64,000 nt of DNA from Glutamicibacter creatinolyticus (GTDB lineage Bacteria > Actinomycetota > Actinomycetes > Actinomycetales > Micrococcaceae): contig NZ_CP034412.1 of the NCBI RefSeq assembly GCF_006094275.1, positions 2,604,001 through 2,668,000 on the forward strand, read 5' to 3'. Under the pieces are notes generated by a model. That model saw nothing but the letters and a program-made list of their open reading frames with translations, was not told where the DNA came from and ran no database searches. Below, in pieces: positions 37,299 through 45,847 of the stretch. A program made the translations under genes and the position numbers. Every line of letters starts with the position of its first letter. Positions within the stretch are counted from its first letter, which is position 1.

Positions 37299-38813
37299 GT
37301 GACTTCCCCCGAATTTGACTCCAAGGCCGCATGGCGGGCGCTATGGGCGCTGGTCATCGGCTTCTTCATGATCCTGCTGGACACCACGATCGTGTCCATG
37401 GCGATGCCGGCCATCATGGGGGCGCTGCACGCGGATTTGACCGCGATCATCTGGGTGAACAGCGCCTACCTGCTCACCTTTGCGGTGCCGCTGCTGATTA
37501 CCGGGCGCCTGGGCGACCGCTTCGGCCCGCGCAACATCTACCTGATCGGTCTGGTGCTGTTCACCGGCGCCTCGGCCTGGTGCGGGCTTTCCCCCAGCAT
37601 CGGCTCGCTGATTGCCGCCCGCGCCGTGCAGGGCTTCGGCGCGGCGATGATGTCCCCGCAGTCGATGACGATGATCACCCGGCTCTTCCCCTACCGTCAC
37701 CGTGGCGCGGCCATGGGCGTGTGGGGCGCGGTGGCCGGGGTGGCCTCGCTGGTGGGCCCGATCGCCGGCGGGCTGCTGGTGGACACCCTGGGCTGGGAGT
37801 GGATCTTCTTCATCAACCTGCCGGTGGGCGTGCTGACCTTCATCCTGGTGATGCGCTGGGTGCCCAAGCTCCAGCCGCACTCGCCGACCTTCGACACGCT
37901 GGGCGTGATCCTCTCCGCGGCGGCCATGTTCGCCCTGGTCTACGGCATCCAGGAGGGGGATTCCACCAACTGGGAACCGTTCATCGGGCCGATCGGCTCG
38001 GTGCACCTGATCATTGCCGGGCTGGTGCTGCTCGCGGCGTTCATCTGGTGGCAGTCGCGCACCACCAAGGAACCGCTGGTGCCGCTGGGCCTCTTCCGCG
38101 ACCGGAACTTCTCCCTGGCGAACCTGGGCATCAGCTTCATGGGCCTGGCCATCACCACGCTGAGCCTGCCGATGATCTTCTACCTGCAGTCGGTGCGCGA
38201 ACTGAGCCCCACCCAGGCGGCGCTGCTGATGTCACCGATGGCGATCGTCTCGGCCGTGTGCGCACCGTGGGTGGGCAAGCGCGTGACCGCCCACGACCCG
38301 CGCAAGTTCGCGATCCCGGGCTTCGCACTGTTCGGCGGGGGCATCGTCAGCTACGCGTTCCTGATGCACGCCGACACCCCACTGTGGGTGCTGCTGCTTC
38401 CACCGGTGCTGCAGGGGCTGGGTTCGGCCATGATCTGGCCGTCGCTGTCACTGACCGCCACCCGCGACCTGGGCCCGGCCAACGCCGGGGCCGGTTCCGG
38501 GGTGTACAACACGACCCGGCAGATCGGTGCGGTGCTCGGCTCGGCGCTGATCGCGGTGATGATGCAGTCGCGCATCTCGGCGCAGGTGCAGTCCCAGGCC
38601 GGCCCGGACGCCCCGCTGCCCGATGTCTCCGGGGAGCTGACCCCGGGCGCGGTGCTACCCGACTTCCTGCATGAGCCGATCTCGGTGGGCCTGGGGCAGG
38701 CAATGCTGCTGCCCGGGCTGGTGGCCCTGGCCGCCATCCTGGTGGTCGTCTTCTTCCGCGGCCGCCCGGCGGAGCAGCCGCAGCAGGCCAAGCAGCCGGT
38801 CCAGCAGGACTAG
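37299..38813 (+). CDS. MFS drug:H+ antiporter, DHA2 (EmrB/QacA) family
   Basis: The 504-residue protein has the 14-helix layout of DHA2 exporters. It shows LDTTIVSMAMPAI in helix 1, GRLGDRFGPR in loop 2-3, and the motif-C-like GAVAGVASLVGPIAGGLLVD in helix 5. It would export drugs or toxic metabolites using proton motive force. The start is GTG 37299. No dedicated regulator adjoins it; it may be cotranscribed with phzF. Confidence 0.9.
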   Translation: MTSPEFDSKAAWRALWALVIGFFMILLDTTIVSMAMPAIMGALHADLTAIIWVNSAYLLTFAVPLLITGRLGDRFGPRNIYLIGLVLFTGASAWCGLSPSIGSLIAARAVQGFGAAMMSPQSMTMITRLFPYRHRGAAMGVWGAVAGVASLVGPIAGGLLVDTLGWEWIFFINLPVGVLTFILVMRWVPKLQPHSPTFDTLGVILSAAAMFALVYGIQEGDSTNWEPFIGPIGSVHLIIAGLVLLAAFIWWQSRTTKEPLVPLGLFRDRNFSLANLGISFMGLAITTLSLPMIFYLQSVRELSPTQAALLMSPMAIVSAVCAPWVGKRVTAHDPRKFAIPGFALFGGGIVSYAFLMHADTPLWVLLLPPVLQGLGSAMIWPSLSLTATRDLGPANAGAGSGVYNTTRQIGAVLGSALIAVMMQSRISAQVQSQAGPDAPLPDVSGELTPGAVLPDFLHEPISVGLGQAMLLPGLVALAAILVVVFFRGRPAEQPQQAKQPVQQD

Positions 38814-38824
38814 GCGCAGACGCA

Positions 38825-38876
38825 AAAACCGCGGTGTTGGCATGACCGAAACTGGTCCTGCCAACACCGCGGTTTT
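38825..38876. terminator. Strong bidirectional terminator
   Basis: An 18-bp perfect stem beginning AAAACCGCGGTGTTGGCA closes a 16-base loop. The A-run on one side and T-run on the other give a U tail in both directions. Confidence 0.85.
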
Positions 38877-38967
38877 GCTTAAGCCACCCCGAACCAACCG
38901 CGCCCGCCCCGGCCGGGACGGACATCGGCGATGGCGGGGGCACCCGGTGGGTTCGGCCCCGAAAAGC

Positions 38968-39408
38968 CTACTTGTTGTTGTTCTTCTTCTTTTGCTGCCG
39001 GTAGGAGCGGCGCCCGAAGATCAGGGCGACGGCGATTCCGGCCAGCCACACGTCCTTGGCCAGGGTGCCGCCCTCGGCGGTGGGGCGGATGCCGTCGGAC
39101 TCGGTCAGCCCCGGGGTGCGCAGGTACATGCTGAGCATGACTCCGGAGAAGCCGGCCAGCCCCAGTCCGGCCAGACGGGAGGGAACCAGTGGCAGCAGCA
39201 GCGCAGAGCCCAGCGAGATCTCGGTGGCGGAGACCGCCTTGCCGAACGCTGCCGGTTCCATGTTGCCCAGCTGCGGCACGCCGTTGGAGGCCATCTGCTG
39301 CAGCCCGGCGGCGCTTTCCTCATCCAGGCGCAGCTTGTTGATGCCGCTGTTGAGGATGTACGCACCGCTGACCAGACGTAGTGCGGCATTTGCAATTGAG
39401 ATACCCAT
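38968..39408 (-). CDS. DoxX-like small membrane protein
   Basis: The 146-residue protein has four predicted membrane helices and the DoxX-type opening RLVSGAYILNSGINKL, followed by SATEISLGSALLLPLVPSRLAGLGLAGFS. It ends in a strongly basic tail (SYRQQKKKNNNK). DoxX-type proteins are linked to quinone or thiol redox homeostasis; no activity can be assigned here. Confidence 0.7.
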   Translation of the reverse strand: MGISIANAALRLVSGAYILNSGINKLRLDEESAAGLQQMASNGVPQLGNMEPAAFGKAVSATEISLGSALLLPLVPSRLAGLGLAGFSGVMLSMYLRTPGLTESDGIRPTAEGGTLAKDVWLAGIAVALIFGRRSYRQQKKKNNNK

Positions 39409-39660
39409 CGATCCTCACTTCTTTCGTTTCAGGTCGTGCTTCGGGCCGATGCCCACACCACAGTGCGGCGCATCATGTTGTTTAGCCTAATCACGGCGGC
39501 GGCCTATCACAATCTCAACGCGGCCCCACACTGGCAGATCCCAGCTTCGGCCCAACGCCCCGTCCCACTGCGAAGCTGGGGCACCGCCGTCGTGGCCGGG
39601 GTGGCACACCCGGGTCGGACGGGGCGGGAAACCGCGGAAACATGCTAGATTCAACAAATC

Positions 39661-40350
39661 ATGATCACTTCTTCCGCCGTGCCCGTTGCCGCCCTCGAAC
39701 TGCTGATCGACCAGGGATTTGACGCCACCAGCGTCGATGAGCTGGCCAACGCCGCCGGCATGTCCCGTTCCACGTTTTTCCGCCGTTTCGGTTCCAAGGA
39801 GAATATGGTCTTCGCGGACCAGGAAATGATCATCACCCATCTGCAGACGGTGCTGGGCACCAGTTCGGCCCCGACCATGCAGGCGCTGACCGAGGCGGTG
39901 TCGGTCGTGTTTGACCAGTACACCGCCAATCCCCCGGCAGCGGAACTGCGCCACCAGCTGCTGCAGGAGGTGCCCGCGCTGCGTGACCGGGAGCTGGTTT
40001 CCACCCACCGCTTCGAACGGGCCTTTAACGACTATCTGCGCGCCAAGGGATTGTTTGCCGCACCCGGGGAGCGTTCCCTGCGCCTGGGGCTGAGCGCGGC
40101 CCTGGTCTCGATCCACAACGATCACCTGCGCACCTGGCTGCGCGACCATGCGGCGACCGGCCGTGACGAGCTGGCCGCGGACGTGCGCCGCTTCCTGAGC
40201 CGCTTTGCCGACCTCATTTCCCCGGAGCAGGCCGAGACGGCTCCCGGGCAGCGCACCACCGTGGTGGTTTCCGTGATCAACCCCGGCGGCGACCAGCAGG
40301 CCGTGCTGGATGAGGTGGCCCAGGCGCTGAAGCAGGCCGGCGGGATCTGA
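39661..40350 (+). CDS. TetR family transcriptional regulator
   Basis: This 229-residue protein has an N-terminal TetR helix-turn-helix (FDATSVDELANAAGMSRSTFFRRFGSKENMVF) and a helical ligand domain. TAGATT lies 9 bases before ATG 39661, with little room for a leader, so the mRNA may be leaderless. It probably controls the acyl-CoA dehydrogenase gene 100 bp downstream, whose promoter carries an inverted repeat, and may sense an acyl-CoA. An inverted repeat with CCCAGCTTCG arms (39540-39580) lies upstream. Confidence 0.9.
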   Translation: MITSSAVPVAALELLIDQGFDATSVDELANAAGMSRSTFFRRFGSKENMVFADQEMIITHLQTVLGTSSAPTMQALTEAVSVVFDQYTANPPAAELRHQLLQEVPALRDRELVSTHRFERAFNDYLRAKGLFAAPGERSLRLGLSAALVSIHNDHLRTWLRDHAATGRDELAADVRRFLSRFADLISPEQAETAPGQRTTVVVSVINPGGDQQAVLDEVAQALKQAGGI

Positions 40351-40389
40351 ACCGCGCCGCCGACGGCGGCAGACGAAGATATGACACAA

Positions 40390-40423
40390 AGTTTCTTGAC
40401 ATGAAACTGAGTTCCATTAGGCT
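40390..40423 (+). promoter_or_regulatory. Promoter with overlapping inverted repeat before the acyl-CoA dehydrogenase gene
   Basis: AGTTTC-TTGACAT-GAAACT (40390-40408) is a perfect 6-7-6 inverted repeat enclosing a consensus -35 TTGACA (40396-40401). TAGGCT (40418-40423) follows after 16 bp as a -10. A repressor here, probably the adjacent TetR, would block the polymerase. Confidence 0.6.
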
Positions 40424-40464
40424 GGTGGACGAGAGATTCACCTTCGCCGATGGAGCAACCTGCC

Positions 40465-41694
40465 ATGACCCAAGAAACCACCTACGAATTCCCCACCGGT
40501 GTCACCGAGCCGGACTACGAGCTGTGGACCACCGACGTGGAGATCGATCCCACCGGCGTCTTCGAGGACCTTGACCCCGAGGACCGGGCCTGGTGGGACA
40601 AGGCCCGCGCCTTCACCTTGGATGAGGTGCGCCCGGTCGCGCACGAATACTGGGAGACCGCCGACTACCCGCTGCACCTGGTCAAGAAGCTGGGCGACGC
40701 CGATCTGCTGCGCGACGGGCAGACCCCCAAGGGGTACGCCCCCATGAGCGCCATGGCCGCCGGGCTGGTGAACATGGAGCTGCACCGCGGCGACGGCTCG
40801 GTGGGCACCATTGTGGGCGTGCAGGCCGGGTTGGCACTGCGTTCCATCCTGCAGTGTGGCAGCCCCGAGCAGATCGAAAAGTTCGGCGTGCCGATGCTGC
40901 GCGGGGAACTGCCCGGCGCCTTCGCCCTGACCGAACCCACCCACGGTTCGGACTCGGTGTCCCTGGAAACCCGGGCCACCCGGGTGGAGGGCGGCTACGT
41001 GCTCAACGGCGAGAAGAAGTGGATCGGCAACGGCTCGGTCGGCGGGATCAGCGTGGTCTGGGCGCGTGATGACGAGGGCAAGGTGCGCGGGTTGCTGGTG
41101 GACCAGCAGTCCGCGGGCTACACCGCGACCACGATCAAGAACAAGCTGTCGCTGCGCGCCATCTGGCAGGCGCACATCCGGCTGGAGAACGTGTTTGTTC
41201 CCGATGAGATGGTCCTGCCCGGCGCGAACAGCTTCAAGGACACCGCCGCGGTGCTCTTCGCCACCCGCCTGGGCGTGGCCTGGGCGGCGGTTGGGCATGC
41301 GACCGCCTGCTATGAATCCGCGGTGGCCTACGCCAAGCAGCGCGTGCAGTTCGGTCGCCCGCTGGCCGCCTCCCAGGTGGTGCAGGAGCGACTGGCGCGC
41401 ATGCAGTCCGAGCTGGCGACCATCCAACTGCTGGCCGTGCAGTCCACCCGCCGCGAAATGGCGGGCAAGCTCACCGGCCCGGCCGCCTCGCTGGCCAAGT
41501 ACACCGCCACCCGCACCGCCCGTTCGATCGCGGCGAACGCGCGGGACCTGTTGGGCGGCAACGGCATCCTGACCGACAACCGGGTGGCCCGCCACTTCGC
41601 GGACATGGAGGCGCTGCACACCTATGAGGGCACCGAAACGGTGCAGGCGCTGATCATGGGCCGGGCGATCACCGGCATCTCCGCCTTCGCCTAA
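40465..41694 (+). CDS. Acyl-CoA dehydrogenase, glutaryl-CoA-dehydrogenase-like
   Basis: The 409-residue FAD enzyme oxidises acyl-CoA to enoyl-CoA. It has FALTEPTHGSD (FAD/substrate signature), GEKKWIGNGS, the C-terminal LLGGNGILTDNRVARHFADME and the catalytic base region YEGTETVQALIMGRAITG. That last context resembles glutaryl-CoA dehydrogenases, though the usual HD after the YEGT motif is ET here. ATG 40465 follows GGAG; ATG 40450 is the alternative. The chain length of the substrate is not determinable. Confidence 0.87.
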   Translation: MTQETTYEFPTGVTEPDYELWTTDVEIDPTGVFEDLDPEDRAWWDKARAFTLDEVRPVAHEYWETADYPLHLVKKLGDADLLRDGQTPKGYAPMSAMAAGLVNMELHRGDGSVGTIVGVQAGLALRSILQCGSPEQIEKFGVPMLRGELPGAFALTEPTHGSDSVSLETRATRVEGGYVLNGEKKWIGNGSVGGISVVWARDDEGKVRGLLVDQQSAGYTATTIKNKLSLRAIWQAHIRLENVFVPDEMVLPGANSFKDTAAVLFATRLGVAWAAVGHATACYESAVAYAKQRVQFGRPLAASQVVQERLARMQSELATIQLLAVQSTRREMAGKLTGPAASLAKYTATRTARSIAANARDLLGGNGILTDNRVARHFADMEALHTYEGTETVQALIMGRAITGISAFA

Positions 41695-41724
41695 GCCCAG
41701 GCCTTCGGCGACCCGTGGCACCAG

Positions 41725-41760
41725 TGATCCCCGCCAGCTGCACCCAGCTGGCGGGGATCA
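41725..41760 (+). terminator. Perfect 16-bp hairpin terminator
   Basis: TGATCCCCGCCAGCTG and its exact complement flank a 4-base loop, 30 bp past the acyl-CoA dehydrogenase stop. It also faces the convergent hrpB gene. Confidence 0.75.
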
Positions 41761-41797
41761 CCCGTTCCGGGCGGCCGCAAGCACTGGCCAGCGGCGC

Positions 41798-44377
41798 CTA
41801 GCGCAACCGGTTTTTGGTTTTTGCGGTGGCCACGTGCTCCCAGGGGTTTTCCGGCCACGGATGCTTGGGATAGCGCCCGCGCATCTCTGCGCGCACCTGT
41901 CGGTACGGGCCATCCCAGAAACTGCGCAGGTCATCGGTGACCGCCAGGGGCCGGCCGGCCGGGGAGAGCAGGTGGAACTGGATCGGCACCTGTCCGTGCA
42001 GCAGCCGCGGCGTTTGGGCCAGCCCGAAGCATTCCTGCAGCTTCACCGCCGCCACCACCCGGCCCTGCGCCGTGCCCGGCTCCGGGTACTGCAGGGCGAT
42101 GCGCGAGCCGCTGGGAACCTGCAGCCGCTCGGGCAGCAGCTCATCCAGGTCATGGGCGTGCTGCCAGGGAATCAACGAGCGCAGCGCCTGGGCCAAGTCG
42201 ACCTTTGCCGCCGCGGTCCCCCGGGCCATCTGCAGCAGCCCCTCCTGCAGCCACTCATCAGCCCGCTGCAGCAACGCCGGTTCATCCATGGCCGTGAACG
42301 GTTCGCCCAGTTCCCGGTGCGCCAGCGCCAGGCGGGCGCGCAGCGCCTGGAACTTCGGCTGCTGCCCGAAAATCCCCAGGCCCTCGGCCTGCAGCGCCCG
42401 CAGCACCGCGGCCCCGGCCTGCTCGGCGGTGGGTTTGACCGGGCGGGTTGAAAGCTCGATGGCGCCCAGCAGCTGTACCTGCCGCGCGCTCACCTTCCCG
42501 GCCGTGAACTCGGCCCGGGTCTGCACCCGGTGCATCTGCGGCAGCAGTTCCAGCAGCAGCTCCAACTCGATCCCGGCGGCGGAGCGGATCACCGCCCCGG
42601 CCCCGGCGCGGGCCACATCGGCGATGGCCAGGAACTCATGCCCGTGCAGCGGGCTGTGGCGCGGCAGGCTGGCCCGGGTGCCCGAGGCCAGCAGATACTC
42701 GTCCCCGGCCACCAGCCGCCCCACCCACTGCGGGTAGGCCAGGGCCATCACCCCGGCCAGCGCCGCGGATTCCGCGCCCGCCCCCGGGGTGGGCGCAACC
42801 TCGGCCGGGGCCTGCTGCCGGCGCAGCAGCTGGGCAAAGCGCCGGGTTTCGGCGGCCCAGGGGCCGTGGCCAGGATGCCCGCCCCGGCGCAGTTCGCGCA
42901 ACAGCGCCCCGGCATCGGCGCCGCCGGCCCGTTCGGTGCCGCTGAGCATGGCCACCGCCTCGGCGGCCGCGCGGGGCCCGAAGTGCCGTGCCCCTTCCAG
43001 CAGGGCGCGGGCCAGCCGCGGGTCGGCCGGCACCTGCACCAGGCGCTGCCCGGCAGGGGTCAGCTGCCCGGTCTCGTCGATCGCGCCCAATGAGCGCAGC
43101 ACGGATTCGGCATCATCCAACGCGGCGGCCGGAGGCTGCTGCCACAACTCCAACCCCTCCCCGCGCGGGGTCCCCCACGCCGCCAGGTACAGCGCCGCCT
43201 GGGTCAGCTCCGCGGTGGCGATCTGCGGGCTGGTGAAGGCCGGGGCGGCGGCGAAGGAACGCTGATCCAGGGTGCGCACCACCCGGCCGGGCTCCAGGCG
43301 TCCGGCACGGCCGGCCCGCTGGGTGGCCGAGGCGCGGCTGGCCACCACGGTGACCAGCCCGCTCATCCCGCGCACCGCGTCCCGCCGCGGTTCCCGGGCG
43401 TACCCGGCGTCCACCACCAGGTTCACCCGCGGCACCGTGAGGGAGGATTCGGCGATCGGGGTGGAAATGATGATCCGCGGCCGCGCCGCAGGGCCCGGGT
43501 CCTGCAGGATCGCATCCTGCGCCGCGGCCTCGACCTGCCCGTGCAGGGCCAGGACCTCAAAGCGCGGATCGCCGGCCGCCAGCGCCCGCACCCGCTCCAC
43601 CTCCCCGGCCCCGGGCACGAACACCAGGGTGTCCCGGGCCGGGCCCTGGGCGGTGTTGCGGGCGGTCTGCTCGACGGCGGTGGCCGCCACGTGGTCCAGG
43701 TAGCCACGCTCCAGCCCGCGTTCGGCGTTGCGGGTGCCGCTGTAGGAACAGAATTCCTCGGCGACCGGATGCTGGATGCCGGACCCGGAAATGATCCCGG
43801 CCGCTGCCCCGCGCCCCAGATAGCCGGCCAGGTCCTCGGCGTGCAGGGTTGCGCTCATCACCAGCAGGGCCAGGTCATCGCGCAGCTGGTTGACCTGGTT
43901 GAGCATCGCCAGCACCAGGTCGGTTTCAATGGAGCGCTCATGGACCTCATCGACGATCACCGCGCCCACCGAGGCCAGGTCCGGGTCGGCCAGCAGCCGG
44001 CGCAGCAGCAGCCCGGCGGTGACGAACTCAATGCGGGTGCGCGGACCGCTCAGGCTTTGCCCGCGCACCGAGAAGCCGATCCGCTCCCCCAGTTCGCTGC
44101 CGTCCAGCTGGGCCAGGCGGCGGGCCGCGGCCCGTGCCGCCATCCGGCGCGGCTGGGTGACGATCACCCGTCCGCCCAACCCTGCGGCGGCCAGGGCGTT
44201 GGCCACGGTGGGCGGCACGATCGTGGTCTTGCCGGAGCCCGGCGGGGCCTGGATGACCAGCGGGGCATCCACCGCGTCGCCCAGGCGTCGGCTGATTTGG
44301 GTGTGCGCCGGGCCGAAGGCAAGGCCCCGGCCGATCGCGGCAAGGTCAAAGGGGGCGCTGGCGCGGTTCACCATCAT
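41798..44377 (-). CDS. hrpB: ATP-dependent DExH helicase HrpB
   Basis: The 859-residue protein has Walker A APPGSGKTT (44-52), the DEVH box (143-146), SAT in LLVMSATLHAE and motif VI in SATQRAGRAGR. It continues with HA2/winged-helix regions and the HrpB C-terminal domain, ending RYPKHPWPENPW. HrpB is a DEAH-type RNA-helicase-like protein of uncertain substrate. It starts 6 bp after the alpha/beta hydrolase stop, so the two are probably cotranscribed. Confidence 0.93.
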   Translation of the reverse strand: MMVNRASAPFDLAAIGRGLAFGPAHTQISRRLGDAVDAPLVIQAPPGSGKTTIVPPTVANALAAAGLGGRVIVTQPRRMAARAAARRLAQLDGSELGERIGFSVRGQSLSGPRTRIEFVTAGLLLRRLLADPDLASVGAVIVDEVHERSIETDLVLAMLNQVNQLRDDLALLVMSATLHAEDLAGYLGRGAAAGIISGSGIQHPVAEEFCSYSGTRNAERGLERGYLDHVAATAVEQTARNTAQGPARDTLVFVPGAGEVERVRALAAGDPRFEVLALHGQVEAAAQDAILQDPGPAARPRIIISTPIAESSLTVPRVNLVVDAGYAREPRRDAVRGMSGLVTVVASRASATQRAGRAGRLEPGRVVRTLDQRSFAAAPAFTSPQIATAELTQAALYLAAWGTPRGEGLELWQQPPAAALDDAESVLRSLGAIDETGQLTPAGQRLVQVPADPRLARALLEGARHFGPRAAAEAVAMLSGTERAGGADAGALLRELRRGGHPGHGPWAAETRRFAQLLRRQQAPAEVAPTPGAGAESAALAGVMALAYPQWVGRLVAGDEYLLASGTRASLPRHSPLHGHEFLAIADVARAGAGAVIRSAAGIELELLLELLPQMHRVQTRAEFTAGKVSARQVQLLGAIELSTRPVKPTAEQAGAAVLRALQAEGLGIFGQQPKFQALRARLALAHRELGEPFTAMDEPALLQRADEWLQEGLLQMARGTAAAKVDLAQALRSLIPWQHAHDLDELLPERLQVPSGSRIALQYPEPGTAQGRVVAAVKLQECFGLAQTPRLLHGQVPIQFHLLSPAGRPLAVTDDLRSFWDGPYRQVRAEMRGRYPKHPWPENPWEHVATAKTKNRLR

Positions 44378-44383
44378 CGGCTC

Positions 44384-45166
44384 CTACCGGTCGTGGCGGT
44401 CCAGGAACTGTGCAATCTGGGTGGCTCCCGGTTCGATCGGGAACAGGGTGCTGCCGTGGGTGCGGTCGACCAGCGGCACCAGCCGGGCGTGGGGCATGGT
44501 GCGGGCCATCACCTTGTTGTGTTCAAAGCGCGGCTGGTCGCGGGTTCCGGCCAGCAGCAGGGTCGGCACCCGTAGGGCGCGCAGCTGCTCCAGTTCCAGG
44601 CGCTGCAGGGTTTCGGCGGCCTCGAAGTAGGCGGCCAGGGCCAGCGGGTCGTTGGCCAGGAACGCCATCCGGGTCGCCGGGTCCAGGCGCCCCTGCCCGC
44701 TGACGAAGCCCTCGATGTCCCCGGCGCGCAGGACCTGGAGGTAGCCCTCGAAGAACAGCCCGTCGATCTCGCCGCTTTCAATCGCGTAGGTTCCGCCCAG
44801 CATGCTCAGGCTAAGCACCCGTTCGGGCTGCTGCAGTGCGATCGACAGGGCGGTGCGGCTGCCAAAGGAGTACCCCAGCAGGTGGGCCCGCTCGATACCC
44901 AGGGAATCCAGCACGGCCAGCACGTCCCCGGTGATCAGCTCCATGGTGTAGGACTCGGTCCGGTGCGGCTTGCCGGACTTGCCGTGCCCGCGCAGGTCGA
45001 TGCGGATGTTGCGGCGTCCGGCCCCCACCGTCTTGGTGTAGCCCAGGCCGCGCCAAATGGAGCGGGAGAGTGCTGAACCGTGCAGGTAGACGACGGCCTC
45101 GCCCGCGGCGCGGTCATCGTCGAAGAAGATCTCGGTTCCGTCGGCTGGATTCGTGATGCTGGGCAT
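44384..45166 (-). CDS. Alpha/beta-fold hydrolase
   Basis: The 260-residue enzyme has the nucleophile elbow GYSFGS with Ser100, candidate acid Asp210 (AGTRDQP) and His237 (DRTHGST). The oxyanion region is YLHGSALS. It is a cytosolic esterase/lactonase-like hydrolase of unknown substrate. I chose ATG 45166 (MPSITNPADGTEIFF). It probably forms an operon with hrpB. Confidence 0.88.
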   Translation of the reverse strand: MPSITNPADGTEIFFDDDRAAGEAVVYLHGSALSRSIWRGLGYTKTVGAGRRNIRIDLRGHGKSGKPHRTESYTMELITGDVLAVLDSLGIERAHLLGYSFGSRTALSIALQQPERVLSLSMLGGTYAIESGEIDGLFFEGYLQVLRAGDIEGFVSGQGRLDPATRMAFLANDPLALAAYFEAAETLQRLELEQLRALRVPTLLLAGTRDQPRFEHNKVMARTMPHARLVPLVDRTHGSTLFPIEPGATQIAQFLDRHDR

Positions 45167-45189
45167 GTCTCGATTAAAACCCAGTGCGG

Positions 45190-45219
45190 GCGGCGCCGCC
45201 CAATCCTGGGCGGCGCCGC
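45190..45219. other. GC-only hairpin in the alpha/beta hydrolase leader
   Basis: GCGGCGCCGCCCA and its exact 13-bp complement enclose ATCC, 24 bp upstream of the hydrolase start. Each arm contains the palindrome GGCGCC. It could be an attenuator of the hydrolase-hrpB message. Confidence 0.4.
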
Positions 45220-45330
45220 TTCCGCCTGCCACCGGCGGGCAGGGGCCGATCCCTCGACAACCCGGACGAAAAGTAGAACACTGAAAGTACCTCAGGATTG
45301 CCCGTTAGGGCACCAGCGGAAGGAGGGGCC

Positions 45331-45450
45331 ATGACACAGCAGCCTCAGGAACGAAGCGACGAGGACGTCCGGCACGACCATGATGAGGAACTGGTCGAGG
45401 AGTGGGAGGACGAATCCTTTCCCGCCTCGGACCCACCCTCGAACTACTAG
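45331..45450 (+). CDS. 39-residue acidic protein with ESFPASDPP motif
   Basis: ATG 45331 follows the strong Shine-Dalgarno AAGGAGGGG and opens a 39-codon ORF. The product is very acidic (17 Asp/Glu) and contains EEWEDESFPASDPPSNY at its C-terminus. The ESFPASDPP string recurs in small uncharacterised bacterial proteins from many phyla, which supports a real gene. Function is unknown. Confidence 0.75.
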   Translation: MTQQPQERSDEDVRHDHDEELVEEWEDESFPASDPPSNY

Positions 45451-45625
45451 CGCCTGGTTGAGCGCCGGGCATCGTCCCGCCCTGGCACCGGGACCAGGGT
45501 TGTCCCCGGCCCGGTGCCAACCGGCGCGCACAAAGCATTGCCGCGGCCGGACCCGCCCCGCTCGCGTCACGCTTTCTCTATGTGACCGCTCATTCGACGC
45601 ACAGCTAATAACAAGAATCGCTTCC
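45451..45625. other. Intergenic region with no gene seen
   Basis: A GGCACCGGG/CCCGGTGCC hairpin follows the small ORF and probably terminates it. A TAATAAC/GTTATTA inverted repeat (about 45606-45638) straddles the candidate promoter of the small RNA downstream. Confidence 0.4.
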
Positions 45626-45721
45626 TATAGTGGTTATTACCTTCTCAAGGTGCGAGTGATCTAGAAGAACCGATCCGAAGCGGCGTTACCTCCTTGGCCG
45701 CCCGGGTCGGTTCTTCATGTT
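45626..45721 (+). ncRNA. Candidate small RNA
   Basis: TATAGT (45626-45631) could be a -10. It is followed by an ACCTT-CTC-AAGGT hairpin (45639-45651) and a long terminator-like stem (45664-45716: GAAGAACCGA pairs TCGGTTCTTC, then GCGGC pairs GCCGC). The 12-base apical loop GTTACCTCCTTG contains CCTCCTT, complementary to a Shine-Dalgarno, as in many trans-acting small RNAs. No ORF is present. The -35 is weak; it might instead be an attenuator for the aldo-keto reductase. Confidence 0.4.
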
Positions 45722-45847
45722 AAGCACCGTGAACCATGGGGCACCGGTGGGTGCGTCGTGGCCCCGATGAATCGGATCCGGCCCTTTTCCTGCCCTAGTC
45801 TTGAACTTGTGCAATGGCATCTGCCGCCAAGAAGAGAAAGGTGCACC

